NCBI GenBank assembly: GCA_002104905.1
Contig: MCFE01000050.1
Coordinates: 124,001 to 188,000 of the forward strand
Length of the DNA: 64,000 nt
Origin: Basidiobolus meristosporus CBS 931.73
Taxonomy: Eukaryota; Basidiobolomycota; Basidiobolomycetes; Basidiobolales; Basidiobolaceae
Reading direction: 5' to 3'
Shown here: in pieces, positions 1 through 9,582 of the stretch
How the letters are laid out: each line of letters begins with the position of its first letter
How positions within the stretch are numbered: position 1 is the first letter of the stretch
Made by a program: the position numbers and the translations under genes
The notes under the pieces: model-generated
What the model was told of the DNA's origin: nothing
Databases searched by the model: none
The model's input: the letters and a program-made list of their open reading frames with translations, nothing else

Positions 1-200
1 AGGGGCTTCTTGTAGTGGTCTCTAAAGTGGACTTTACACTAAAGGGGTGCCTAAAGGGTCTTCTTTAGTGTAAAGGGGCTTCTTAAAGGGGTCTCTAAAG
101 GGGTCTTTACACTAAAGGGGTGCCTAAAGGGGTGTCTTTAGAGTAAAGGGGTGTCTAAAGGGGTGTCTTTAGAGTAAAGGGGTTTCTTAGAGGGGACTTT
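1..200. repeat. Purine-rich minisatellite
   Basis: Degenerate tandem units of about 20-32 bp built from the words AAAGGGGTGTCTAAAGGGG and TCTTTAGAGTAAAGGGG (also TCTTTACACTAAAGGGG) run from the window edge to about position 200. The array is cut by the window start, so its full length is unknown. No coding potential was seen. Confidence 0.85.
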
Positions 201-859
201 TCCAACAGAAAAGTGGTAGTTTCTTGTAGAACTTAGATTGGATTCTTGTGAGCTTTGCAGTCTCTTTACTGATGTAGTACCAATCAAAGTCAGAATACTC
301 AACAGTGCAAGTGATGCAGGGGAAGTCTTATAACCTTTAAACTTGTAATTGTAGTGTGGAGATTCTGGAAAGAGAGGCTCTCTTTTTATTTTTCAGCTGG
401 GGAAGTCATATATATGAAAATTTGAAGGATCAAAGTTTTTGGGCAATTGCGCAAGCAATACACGTGATACAAAGCTAAAATTTTGCAGTGGCGCAGATCG
501 GACATAGGCGCAGCACCTGTGAGATTTTCACGTGATTTGATTGGCTGGTTTGAAAGTTACACGCGATCAAAGTCACCCTAGTAATCCTAGCAATAAGGCT
601 TAGTATTTATAATAATTGGACTCTTTTGGTCATAACTCCTTAAGCACTGCTTCAAATGAGCTGTAATTTGAAACATGTGTTGGCTACTATGTGCTCTGTA
701 TGACATAATATTCTTGGGTGGATTGCTTGTCAGGGTCTGGAGCATTTGCTCTTCAAAGTTGGAAATTCTTGATCTTTCACTTGTGTGTTACGATAGCAAA
801 AGCAAAATAAAGAAATGAGTGCAATATTGGTTTAGAGATATTGTAGTAATGGAATACTT
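201..859. other. AT-rich stretch without a recognisable gene
   Basis: No open frame of useful length or recognisable protein similarity was seen on either strand. The stretch lies between the minisatellite and a decayed retroelement-like ORF and is most simply degenerate repeat DNA. Confidence 0.5.
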
Positions 860-1568
860 TCCATTACCACAGATGGTGTGCTAGACTTTGGACAGCTTCT
901 TGAATATTAGTCCACTTTTCATTATTGCACTCAATGCCTTTACAGATCTTCAATGTCTTTTGATTTTTAGGCTTTGGTATAAATACCACATTATCTCCCT
1001 CCAATGCTGTGATAGGTTTTTCTGTGGGCTTTATCTTTGGGGACTGTTGTTATGCTTCAAAGACTATATGCTGTTCCTCTGCTGTTACATCAGGAAATGG
1101 CTCAATTCTTGGCTGTGACATTCAGCTACTTGAGTTCCTTCTTTGCAGCAAAAATACTGCTTTCTCTACCTGGGATATTGATTACTCTACATGTATTATG
1201 TGCTCATCCTGATCCTGGACTATTTCCTGATTTCTCTGGGCCATTGCATCTATCCTATCAGCCACTGCACCTAATTGCTTCATTAGTGCTTTGATATGAG
1301 CTGACAACATACTTGCTAATGTGGGTGCTGGTGATGTTATAACAGCCACTTGATGGTCTTCAACTGAGGGTACGGCGTATGCCACATTCTCATCTGCCTG
1401 AGCATAATGGTCAGCTTGTGGCTCCACAGAGGTTCTCAATTGTGTACTTGACTGAGAGCCTGAGGAGTCCACATTATTACCTTCAATGGGCACACTATTC
1501 ACAGGACTTATTTTGGATGTAGCCCTGCTTGTTGCACTGAATGTCAAAGCAAGCTGTTGTCCAACCAT
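860..1568 (-). pseudogene. Decayed gag-like ORF, minus strand
   Basis: A 128-residue open frame (1182-1568) starts MVGQQLALTF. It has a Ser/Thr/Gln-rich stretch, then a predicted helical segment around MLSAHIKALMKQLGAVADRI, a layout seen at the N-terminus of some LTR-retrotransposon Gag proteins. Past its stop the same reading continues with several in-frame stops to about position 860, including PKPKNQKTLKICKG, so the sequence looks like a decayed longer gene. It sits in a repeat island with other element debris. The family assignment is inference from composition and context; no diagnostic motif (zinc knuckle, protease, RT) is visible. It could also be the 5' accessory ORF of another element. 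Confidence 0.3.
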
Positions 1569-1874
1569 TCTTCAGTTGCTGTCAGAGGTGGGGTTTGGTT
1601 GAGAACCAGACAACTTTGCTTTATTTTTTGGCAGAATATATATGGAAGTGAGTCAATCCAAAGGGGAAATAGTGTTACGCATACATGTGTATGTGGTGCC
1701 AAAACTTCATTTATAATGCTTACTATGGTGGGTCATCATTGAATCTTACATTCATGCAGGTGCAATGTCTCAAATACAAGACTGACTTAAATTGACATGA
1801 TTATTGACCAAAAAGTGATATAATAGGACTATGTTGTTGAAGGCCAAACTGTTTACCCCATCAAGAAGACTACT

Positions 1875-4083
1875 TTGACTCAACACCATAAGAAAAGTGA
1901 AAAAAGATCATGTGGCTATTGTAGTAAGCTGTTCAGCCATGAAGCACAAACACAGCATAGGAAGTATTACAAGGATCATGGCCAGTGTTTTGCAACACAA
2001 GTCATATTTGAACATTCATTGGTCACTACTGTACCATCATTACCTTGCCAACCAGTTGATACTTCTATATTGGCACCTGTCTGTCTTTGTCACCTTGCAC
2101 AAACTGAGTCAGGTGAGTTTTTGATGCCTTTAGGCCCACCTCAGCCTTCTGAATATGGCATGCAGAGTGATAGCTTTGACAAAGAAGGTTCACTGATGGA
2201 TTTTTAGCCTATCTCCCCTAACAACAGCACCATGTATGAGCCCAGTCAAATCCCCATATGCAATGAGACAACACCCACTGAAACAAATGCCAAGGATACT
2301 TTATGGAGCCAAGTGAGCCCAGTAATCCATCTACTGGTGAATGATGTAATGCTGTGGCTAGAGAAGTGGTGTTTTCCCACTAATATCAGTGATGGGGGCT
2401 TTGAGAATTTATTACTACTTCTGGCCAAAATCTTACCAGGAAGCAACCTACCATGTACATGGTACAAGTGGACAACTGTCATGCAGCTGGCAACATGTGA
2501 TCCAGAGACTGTCCTGATTCCAGCATGTGTTAACGGTTGCATGGCATTCACATCCAAAAATGCTACCGTTGCAACATGTCCAAATTGTTAGGAATCCACC
2601 ACCATTAAGGGAGAACATTGTTCACACTCCAGATATATTGCAGTCATATCCCATCTGAGGAAGCTGATGCAGTCTGATAAATATTGCAAAGCTATGCAGT
2701 ACCACACTCAGTATCAATCTAGTGCAAACATATCCAACATTTCTAAAGGCAAACATTACAAACAGCTAAGAAGCCAGGGCTACTTTGAAGGTATGTATGA
2801 CCATGCCTTTACTTTACCGCTAGATGGATTCTCATTAAACAAGTACTCTACCAGCAAATCCTGCCAGCCATTGATTCTCATCAATCTGAATCTGCCACCC
2901 ATCTTATGGTGTCAGAGTAATAATCTGATGGACACAGAGAATGTACAGAAGTAAGCATGCCATTGCAGCAAAGTTGGCAAGCTATAAGCCATTGGCCAGA
3001 TTATGGAATTAATTGGAAACCAGAGATACTTAAGATAGATGGTATCTGTTGGAACAAATTATTCATATGCATATGCAACAGTACAAATGCAAAGACTGGA
3101 TGAGCTGGTTTATATTTATTCAAGTGGTGTTCTGAACCCATTCCTACCAAGAGTACATTGGAAGCATTTGGAGTCATATGTGGACACTGTAGGAATATTT
3201 ATCCAAAAGCAGATCTCCAATACCAACTTGATGCATCTACAGCTGTTGTGCAAAGAGTTTGTGATGGGATTTGAGTGGCTATACTACAAACATAAAGCTG
3301 AATGCCTAGATCTCTGCCACTACTGTATCCATTTGCTACTCCATCTTGATTGGTGTGTTAAGAATATTAGGCCTTACTTCACCTTTTGGGAGTTTCCTAC
3401 AGAGCAGATGTGTGGGGTGATAGGAAGACAAGTCAAGTTGCAGGTACTACCATATCCCAATCTCATCCAGAATATTACTTTCAAGTCCATCATGGATTTG
3501 ATGAGTTGGCACATGGAGGACAGCCAGGAAGAGTTGGAAAATACTAAGGACAAATGTGCACATGGAGACACCTATGCCAATGGCATTAAGAAGCTAAGCA
3601 GCCCCAATGCATGGGTAATCAGTTAAGTAATGCAAAGTTGGGTAAGGTGCAACAAGCAACTAATTTTTATCAGGAAAACTCTATCAAGGTATGCCAGATT
3701 CCTCTTGGTTACAAGCCAACTTCTACACCATTCAATACAGAATTTGCACAAACAAAAGCCAGAGTGCCCCTATAAGGGGGACTAGAATCCAGCAGGGAGA
3801 AGGAATATATTGGCTAAATACCAAGAAGTTCTTTGTGGATATGCAGGAGGTATTCATGGCAGAAGTGGCAACAACCAAGCATATGTTTACAAGATGTATA
3901 TGTTACCAGCAGTACATGGTATATGGCAACTTTGCAAGTATCACACTTAAGAGCCACAAAGTTGAGGTGATAAAATTATGTCAATTGTGGCAGGTGTGCA
4001 CATTTGTAGAGGTTAGTAAGCAGGAGGCCATAGTTTTTTTTGATTTAAACTATATGTGGAGTACCCAAGGTAGTAGTGGGTGA
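1875..4083 (+). pseudogene. Broken CACTA/EnSpm (Tnp2-type) transposase
   Basis: Several plus-strand open frames in different phases read as successive pieces of one Tnp2-like transposase. An N-terminal Cys/His segment (CGYCSKLF near 1912) comes first. Next is a CVNGCMAF...ATCPNC segment (about 2526-2588), matching the Cys-rich block that precedes the Tnp2 catalytic region. Then LPLDGFSLNKYSTSKSCQP and LILINLNLPP (about 2810-2900), which match the family's conserved DGF...NLPP block. Last is HLLLHLDWCVKNIRPYFTFW followed by EFPTEQMCGVIGR (about 3330-3430), matching the conserved LLH...WxFPmERxCG block. Stops and frame changes separate the pieces, so the element cannot make its transposase. The 3' ORF (3691-4083) is probably its C-terminal part. 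CACTA assignment is from motif recall; no terminal repeats were defined with certainty. Confidence 0.75.
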
Positions 4084-4117
4084 GCCAATAGAGAGCGGTG
4101 ATTCTACAGCCAAATAG

Positions 4118-4846
4118 ACTTGTTCCGTTGGATAGTGCCATATTGAGCCATGAGTGCCAAATGATGCCATAGTGTGCCAGAGAGGCCAAGTGAATCTATA
4201 CTTGGCCGCAGAGTGTGAAACAGAGCTCTGCATCTTCATGCAAAGCAGCCCCTGTGTTTCACCTATGATGTAGGAGAAAATCCATTTTTTGATGTTTTTT
4301 TGTGGATCAATGTTGTGCAGAATGTGTAAGAGCACAGAAGAACTGAAGACATGCATCAGGTACACAATACCCATGGCACTCTGAATCTAGCTCCTGTGGC
4401 TTATAGCATGTAACAAAAATGGATGGCACTATCTTGGTCCACTGGTACTATCTGGCACTATGATTGCTTTGTATAGATTTTACTTTGGGGCTAATAAGTA
4501 AATATAGTGCCAGATAGTACCAGTGGACCAAGATAGTGCCATCCATTTTTGTGACATGCTACAAGCCACAGGAGCTAGATTCAGAGTGCCATGGGTATTG
4601 TGTACCTGATGCATGTCTTCAATCTTATTGTACTCTTACTCATCCTGCACCACAGTGACCTAAAAAAAAGGTCAAAAAATGGATTTTCTCCAACACAATG
4701 AGTGAAACACAGGGGCAGCTTTGCATGAAGATGCTGAGCTGTGTTTCATACTCTGTGGCCAAGTATAGGCTCACTTGGCCTCTCTAGCACACTATGGCAT
4801 CATTTGGCACTCATGACTCAATGTGGGACTATCCAACAGAACAAGT
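4118..4846. repeat. Long inverted-repeat (foldback) element
   Basis: Two imperfect inverted arms of about 345 bp flank a short spacer (about 4462-4503). The outer ends are ACTTGTTCCGTTGGATAG on the left and CTATCCAACAGAACAAGT on the right, reverse complements with one mismatch. The inner ends around ATAGTGCCAGATAGTACCAG are near-perfect complements. The arms carry many copies of TGGCACTAT/ATAGTGCCA and related words. It lies directly after the CACTA transposase remnant, so the motif repeats may be CACTA subterminal repeats, or the unit may be a separate foldback/MITE. No clear target-site duplication was found. There is no ORF of note. Confidence 0.8.
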
Positions 4847-5289
4847 CTAATATATGAATTGCACAACAGGAGTTAGAAATAGGAAATACTATATGGTAAA
4901 TTGGTATGGTAGCATTATACAGAACCAGCTGTAGGCTGTCATACTGCCAATATAATGCCATAAACATCTTACTGTGAGGCCATCAAAATGCCATCAGGTT
5001 TCTTGCCATATAAGGCAACTGGAATGTCCTGGCCAGTTGGATCCACTTAAAATAGTTGTAGAGCACTAAAAGACTGCTACAATACCATGCAACTATTGTC
5101 ACAGCACCAATAAAGTATTGTCAAGCTTATCCCTTTATTTGGTAGTAAAATTAGCAGAACACCATTGTAATCCTGTCATAAGATTGTTAAGAGGGTCACT
5201 AATTCCAAGCTGCTGGTACTATGATGGTCTCTAAATGGGATCCTGATGGTTAATCTGGATTGGATCCACCTACAGGACCAAATTATTTT
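4847..5289. other. AT-rich stretch without a recognisable gene
   Basis: No supported coding sequence was seen between the foldback unit and the truncated end of copia element B. The short Thr/Leu-type codon runs on both strands are not convincing. Confidence 0.5.
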
Positions 5290-7539
5290 TCATAGGGGAC
5301 CCAAATGCATCCAATTGATTTTTGGTTGATTGGTAATTTGACCAAGTCCCAAGTTTGATTTTCCATCAGGGCCTGATATTCCTCAGTCATTGCAGATCTC
5401 CAAAACTTCATCTGAAGACTATTTAGGGCCACTTTACAGTCTGCAGTTCATTAATATGGACTGAATAGGCATAGGCTAAGCTTGTACCCTCATTGATATA
5501 GTAGTTTGGGCTCTTTCTTCTCTGGTTGGAGTTGAGATCAAGTTTTTGTCATTATGTGATGTCATTTTTTGTGAAAATTTTGAATTTTCATCAAACAACA
5601 CATCCCTGGACCTGATTAGCTTCTTTGCTTTGTTATTATAGAGTCTGAATGCTTTGCTCTCATTGCAGTAGCCTAGAAAGAAGCATTTTACACTTTTTGG
5701 CTCAAATTTTGACTGATTTCTGGGCAGTTTCTTAGCATCTGCTGTACACCCAAATATTATTAGATGTTCTGCACTTGGTCTGTATCCATACCATGCTTCA
5801 AATGGAGTCAAATCACAAAGTGTTCTGTTGTAACTCCTATTTTAAGGTATACAGCTGTGGCAACTGACTCTGCCCAAAAATCATAGAATAACTTTTGATC
5901 ATGGATCATAGTGTTGTAAAAAGATTTGTATTCCACCTAAAAATTCACCTAACTTAGTCACTTAGATCATCACCTTCAAATCCTAGAGAATACTGACCAA
6001 ATTCCTTGCTGGGATTTACTTGGAATATACTCACCAAAATACCAGGTACCCAGAATATGAAAATTCTCAAAGTTGTCCAAACAGTCCCAAAATTTGCACA
6101 CATGTTCTTGGGACCTTCCTTAATCTATTCTATGTGTTTGTAATGCCAAGACCAGGTAAAAGTATAAATACTACTTTTACATTCAATAAATCATTAAGTG
6201 AAAACCACGTAATCTACTTGCTCTCCCAATCACTTCCAATATCACCAGGACTTCTGCTACACATAGATCTTGCCATATCAACTATTGATCTGTATGGATG
6301 TTCTGCTTCTTCATTTTGCTGTGGAGAGTATGGTACAGTAGTCTCTTGCTTTATCCCATGAGTTTTGCAGAAGTGGATGAAGAGTTTTGAGGTTTATTAT
6401 CCACCATTGTCTAACTGTATTTTCTTGATATTTCTCCAGTTTCTCGCTCCACCATGACTTTAAACTCCCTGAACTTAGACAGAGCTTCTTCCTTTCTCTC
6501 CATGAAGTAGACCCATGTGAATCTAGTATAATCATCAATAAAAGTCATTAAATACTTCACCCCACCTAAGGATAAATTTTGCATAGGTCCACACAGATCC
6601 ACGTGAATTAGATCTAATTTCTTCTTAGCTTTGATTAGCCCAGAGCTCTTGAATGCTTGTTTGGCTTGCTTCCCATATATACAGGGTTCACAGTGCTCCA
6701 AATTAGCTGGGGGATCAATTTTACTCCAGAAATTAGCTGATCTTTGATCATTTTGCACAAATAATCACAATTGATGTATCCAAATCTTCTGTTCCAAAGC
6801 ATTGGTGTTTCTTCATTTAGGTTACTTATATTGGCTTCCAGATATGATGGAATATAAGTCAACTTGTATAGATTTTCATCTGGGATATTCAAAGCAATAT
6901 TGGCACCATTTTGATCAGTGGTCCTGCATCCACAATTATCAAAGCTGAAACTGAGTCCTTCTGCTGTGGCCCTGCTTACAGATAGTAGGTTCTTGGCTAT
7001 TTCTGGTACATAGAGTACTTCTTTAAAGGTCAGTGTATGGCTTCCTGCACTGCTTCTAAGGTTTACTTGGATAGTTCCTTCTCCCACTGCATCAAGTGTT
7101 CTATTGTCACCTATGAAAACCTTCTTAATTGGAGTTTCTTGATATTGGGTAAAACTTCTTTTTAGTGTCTAAAGTGTTGTGATGCTCCAGAGTCAATATG
7201 CCATGTCTGAAAATCCTTGTTTGTGGTCATATTTAGTGCAGATATGAATAGACTATCTTTGGTTGTTGCAGCGTACCCATATTCAGGCTTCTTTTGCTGA
7301 TTATCTCTCTTTTTGAGACACCAGTCTGATGTGTGTCCTTTCCTTTTGCAGTAGTTGCAAAACAGGTTGCTGTTGCCTTTGTAGGGTATTTGGTACCTCC
7401 TTTGTTGGTTATCACTGCTTATTAAAGCATTTTCTTCTTCTTTCTTATTGGCGCTTGATTCTCTTAATTCTTGATCCAGGAACCTTCCATATATGCAATT
7501 TAAGGTCAAATCTTCAGTTCTGGACTCTAGGGCTGATAC
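5290..7539 (-). pseudogene. Truncated Ty1/copia element B (gag zinc knuckle to RT start)
   Basis: Minus-strand pieces read, in element order: a zinc knuckle CNYCKRKGHTSDWC (7162-7509), the protease signature WHIDSGASQHF, the GAG-pre-integrase/integrase region with CEPCIYGKQAKQAFKSSG and DLCGPM (6411-7087), the integrase core FIDDYTRFTWVYF, the integrase C-terminal part YGYRPSAEHL (5476-5811), and the start of reverse transcriptase (about 5290-5475). The RT is cut off near the equivalent of the WVFK motif, so the rest of RT and RNase H is lost. Frameshifts and stops are frequent. DNA is closely similar to element A at 9.3-11.3 kb. The copy is further interrupted by a solo LTR at 5912-6261. Its right side ends at the left LTR of element A inside gag. 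Confidence 0.85.
5912..6261 (+). repeat. Solo copia LTR with 5-bp target duplication
   Basis: A 350-bp sequence starts TGTTGTAAAAAGATTTG and ends CTTCTGCTACA. It is the reverse complement of the LTRs of element A. It interrupts the integrase part of element B. The flanking pentamer CATAG is present on both sides (5907-5911 and 6262-6266) and only once at the matching empty site in element A (near 10073), which proves the insertion. No internal region remains, so it is a solo LTR formed by LTR-LTR recombination. Confidence 0.9.
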
Positions 7540-7891
7540 TGTTGTAAGAGTCTTGGAGATATTGGAAGTGATTTGGTGAACAAGTAGATTATGTGGTTTT
7601 CACTTAATGATTTATTGAATGTAAAAGTAGTATTTTATACTTTTACCTGGTCTTGGCATTACAAACACATAGAATAGGTTAAGGGAGGTCCCAAGAGCAT
7701 GTGTGCAAAGTTTGGGGCTGTTTGGACAACATTTTGAGAATTTTCATGTTCGGGGTACCTGGTATTTTGGTGAAAATATTCTAAGTTAATCCCAACAAGG
7801 AATTTGGTCAGTATTCTCTGGAATTTGTAGGTGATGATCTAAGTGACTAAGTTAGATGAATATTTAGGTGGAATTCCAAATTTTTACAACA
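7540..7891 (-). repeat. 3' LTR of copia element A
   Basis: Starts TGTTGTAAGAGTCTTGG and ends TTTTTACAACA, so its termini are short inverted repeats TGTTGTAA...TTACAACA. It aligns along its length with 11870-12217. A TATA-like segment lies near TTTATACTTTTACC. Confidence 0.9.
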
Positions 7892-7902
7892 CTCCCACTC
7901 AG

Positions 7903-9582
7903 CTAAATGTTCATACTGACTAGTCCTAATTTTGACCTAAAATATTCAAACTTGTCTCTAGCTAATGGTTTGGTAAATGTGTCTGCAATCATTTCATCTG
8001 TAGGACAGTAAACTAAGATAACTAAGTTATTCTCTGTAGCTTCACATATGAAATGATGTCCAATATCTATGTGCTCAGTTCTAGCATGAAAAGTTGGATT
8101 TCTACCTAATATACATCCTGGATTATCTTGAAATAAAGTAATAGGCGTTTTTTGACATAGGCCTAAATCTGTAAACAGCTTTCTTAACCACATTGCTTCA
8201 TTTGTAGCTTCACAGGCTGCCATATACTCTGCCTCTGTGGTGGAAAGTGCTACGGTTGGTTGCTCTCTTGAATTCCATGAAATTGCTGCTTTACAGTAAA
8301 GAAAGGTGTATCCTGTGGTGGATCTTCTGTCTTTCAAATTTTGTCCCCAATCAGCATCAGAGTATCCCAGAAGATCCTGTTTTGAATCCTTATAAGTGTA
8401 TCTTAAGCAGATATCAGCAGTTTCTTTTAGGTATCTAAAAATCTGTTTAACTGCTGCAATATGATCAGATTCATAGTTCTTATTATGTTGGCTGACAACT
8501 CCCACTGAATATGAGATATCTGGACGTGTTCCAAGCATGATATACATCAGACTGCCGACCATAGATTGATAAAGAAAGTCAGGGCTTTCAGATGGCACCA
8601 AGCTCTCTTGATTTGGTTGAGTTTTGACCAAGTTAAGGTTTGTCTCCATTGGGGTAGCTGCCGGTTTACAGTCTTCCATTTGGTACTTCTTTAGTATGTC
8701 TTGAATATACTTGGATTGGCTTAGGGTGATAGTGTGGGTACTTATGTCTATGGAGAACTTAATCCCTAAGTAGTAACTGAGTTCTCCTAGATGGGACATC
8801 TTGAACTCTTTTGATAGGCTGGATTTAGTCTCTTCCAATGTTGCTAGGTTATTGGCAGCTATAATAAGATCATCCACATATAGAGCTAATAGAACTGGAT
8901 TTGCTCTATCTGGCTTATAATGTATACTATAGTCAGCATTACTCCTTTTGAAACCCAAAGATTCCAAATAAGAATCTATCTTGCAATTCCAGGCTCTTGG
9001 TGATTGTTTGAGACCATATAGTGACTTTTTAAGCTTGCAGACCAAATGTGGGTTATCTTGATCAACAAACCCATCAGGCTGGTCCATATACATGTCCTCA
9101 TCAAGTTCTCCATTCAAAAATGCAGTTCTTACATCCATTTGATGAATAAAAAACTTATATTTGGCTGCAATAGCCAATATTAATCTGATGGAATTAAACT
9201 TGGCTACCAGTGCAAAGGTCTCAGTATAGTCAAGTCCTTTTGTTTGAGAGTATCCTTTGGCCACAAGCCTTGCTTTGTATCTTTCAATTGTACCATCAGC
9301 CTTGTATTCTGTCTTGAAGACCCATCTGCATCCAATTGATTTTTGGTTGATTGGTAATTTGACTAAGTCCCAAGTTTGATTTTCCATCAGGGCCTGATAT
9401 TCCTCAGTCATTGCAGATCTCCAAAACTTTATCTGAAGGCTATTTAGGGCCTCTTTTACAGTCTGGGGCTCATCAATATGGACTGAATAGGCATAGGCTA
9501 AGTTTGTACCCTCATTGATATAGTAATTTGGGCTATTTCTTGTCTGATTGGATCTCCGGGCATTTGATACTGAAATGATCAC
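7903..9582 (-). CDS. Copia reverse transcriptase-RNase H polyprotein part
   Basis: A 559-residue open frame is the C-terminal half of a copia Pol. The reverse transcriptase (about residues 60-300) has RWVFKTEYKADGTIERYKAR, the FIHQMDVRTAFLNGELDE block with a catalytic Asp, LKKSLYGLKQSPRAWN, and the active-site YVDD in LALYVDDLIIAANN. RNase H follows with LGYSDADWGQNLKDRRSTTG, STTEAEYMAACEA and FQDNPGC, then the usual C-terminal IADTFTKPLARDKFE. All named catalytic residues are present. The frame is separated from integrase by stops, so it is the intact remainder of a broken gag-pol, not a free-standing gene. The N-terminal Met is arbitrary. Confidence 0.92.
   Translation of the reverse strand: MIISVSNARRSNQTRNSPNYYINEGTNLAYAYSVHIDEPQTVKEALNSLQIKFWRSAMTEEYQALMENQTWDLVKLPINQKSIGCRWVFKTEYKADGTIERYKARLVAKGYSQTKGLDYTETFALVAKFNSIRLILAIAAKYKFFIHQMDVRTAFLNGELDEDMYMDQPDGFVDQDNPHLVCKLKKSLYGLKQSPRAWNCKIDSYLESLGFKRSNADYSIHYKPDRANPVLLALYVDDLIIAANNLATLEETKSSLSKEFKMSHLGELSYYLGIKFSIDISTHTITLSQSKYIQDILKKYQMEDCKPAATPMETNLNLVKTQPNQESLVPSESPDFLYQSMVGSLMYIMLGTRPDISYSVGVVSQHNKNYESDHIAAVKQIFRYLKETADICLRYTYKDSKQDLLGYSDADWGQNLKDRRSTTGYTFLYCKAAISWNSREQPTVALSTTEAEYMAACEATNEAMWLRKLFTDLGLCQKTPITLFQDNPGCILGRNPTFHARTEHIDIGHHFICEATENNLVILVYCPTDEMIADTFTKPLARDKFEYFRSKLGLVSMNI

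Noticed and set aside
1-200. Possible telomeric or CRISPR-like array
   Set aside because: The units are imperfect and lack a unique-spacer pattern or a telomere-type short repeat. It is a simple minisatellite.
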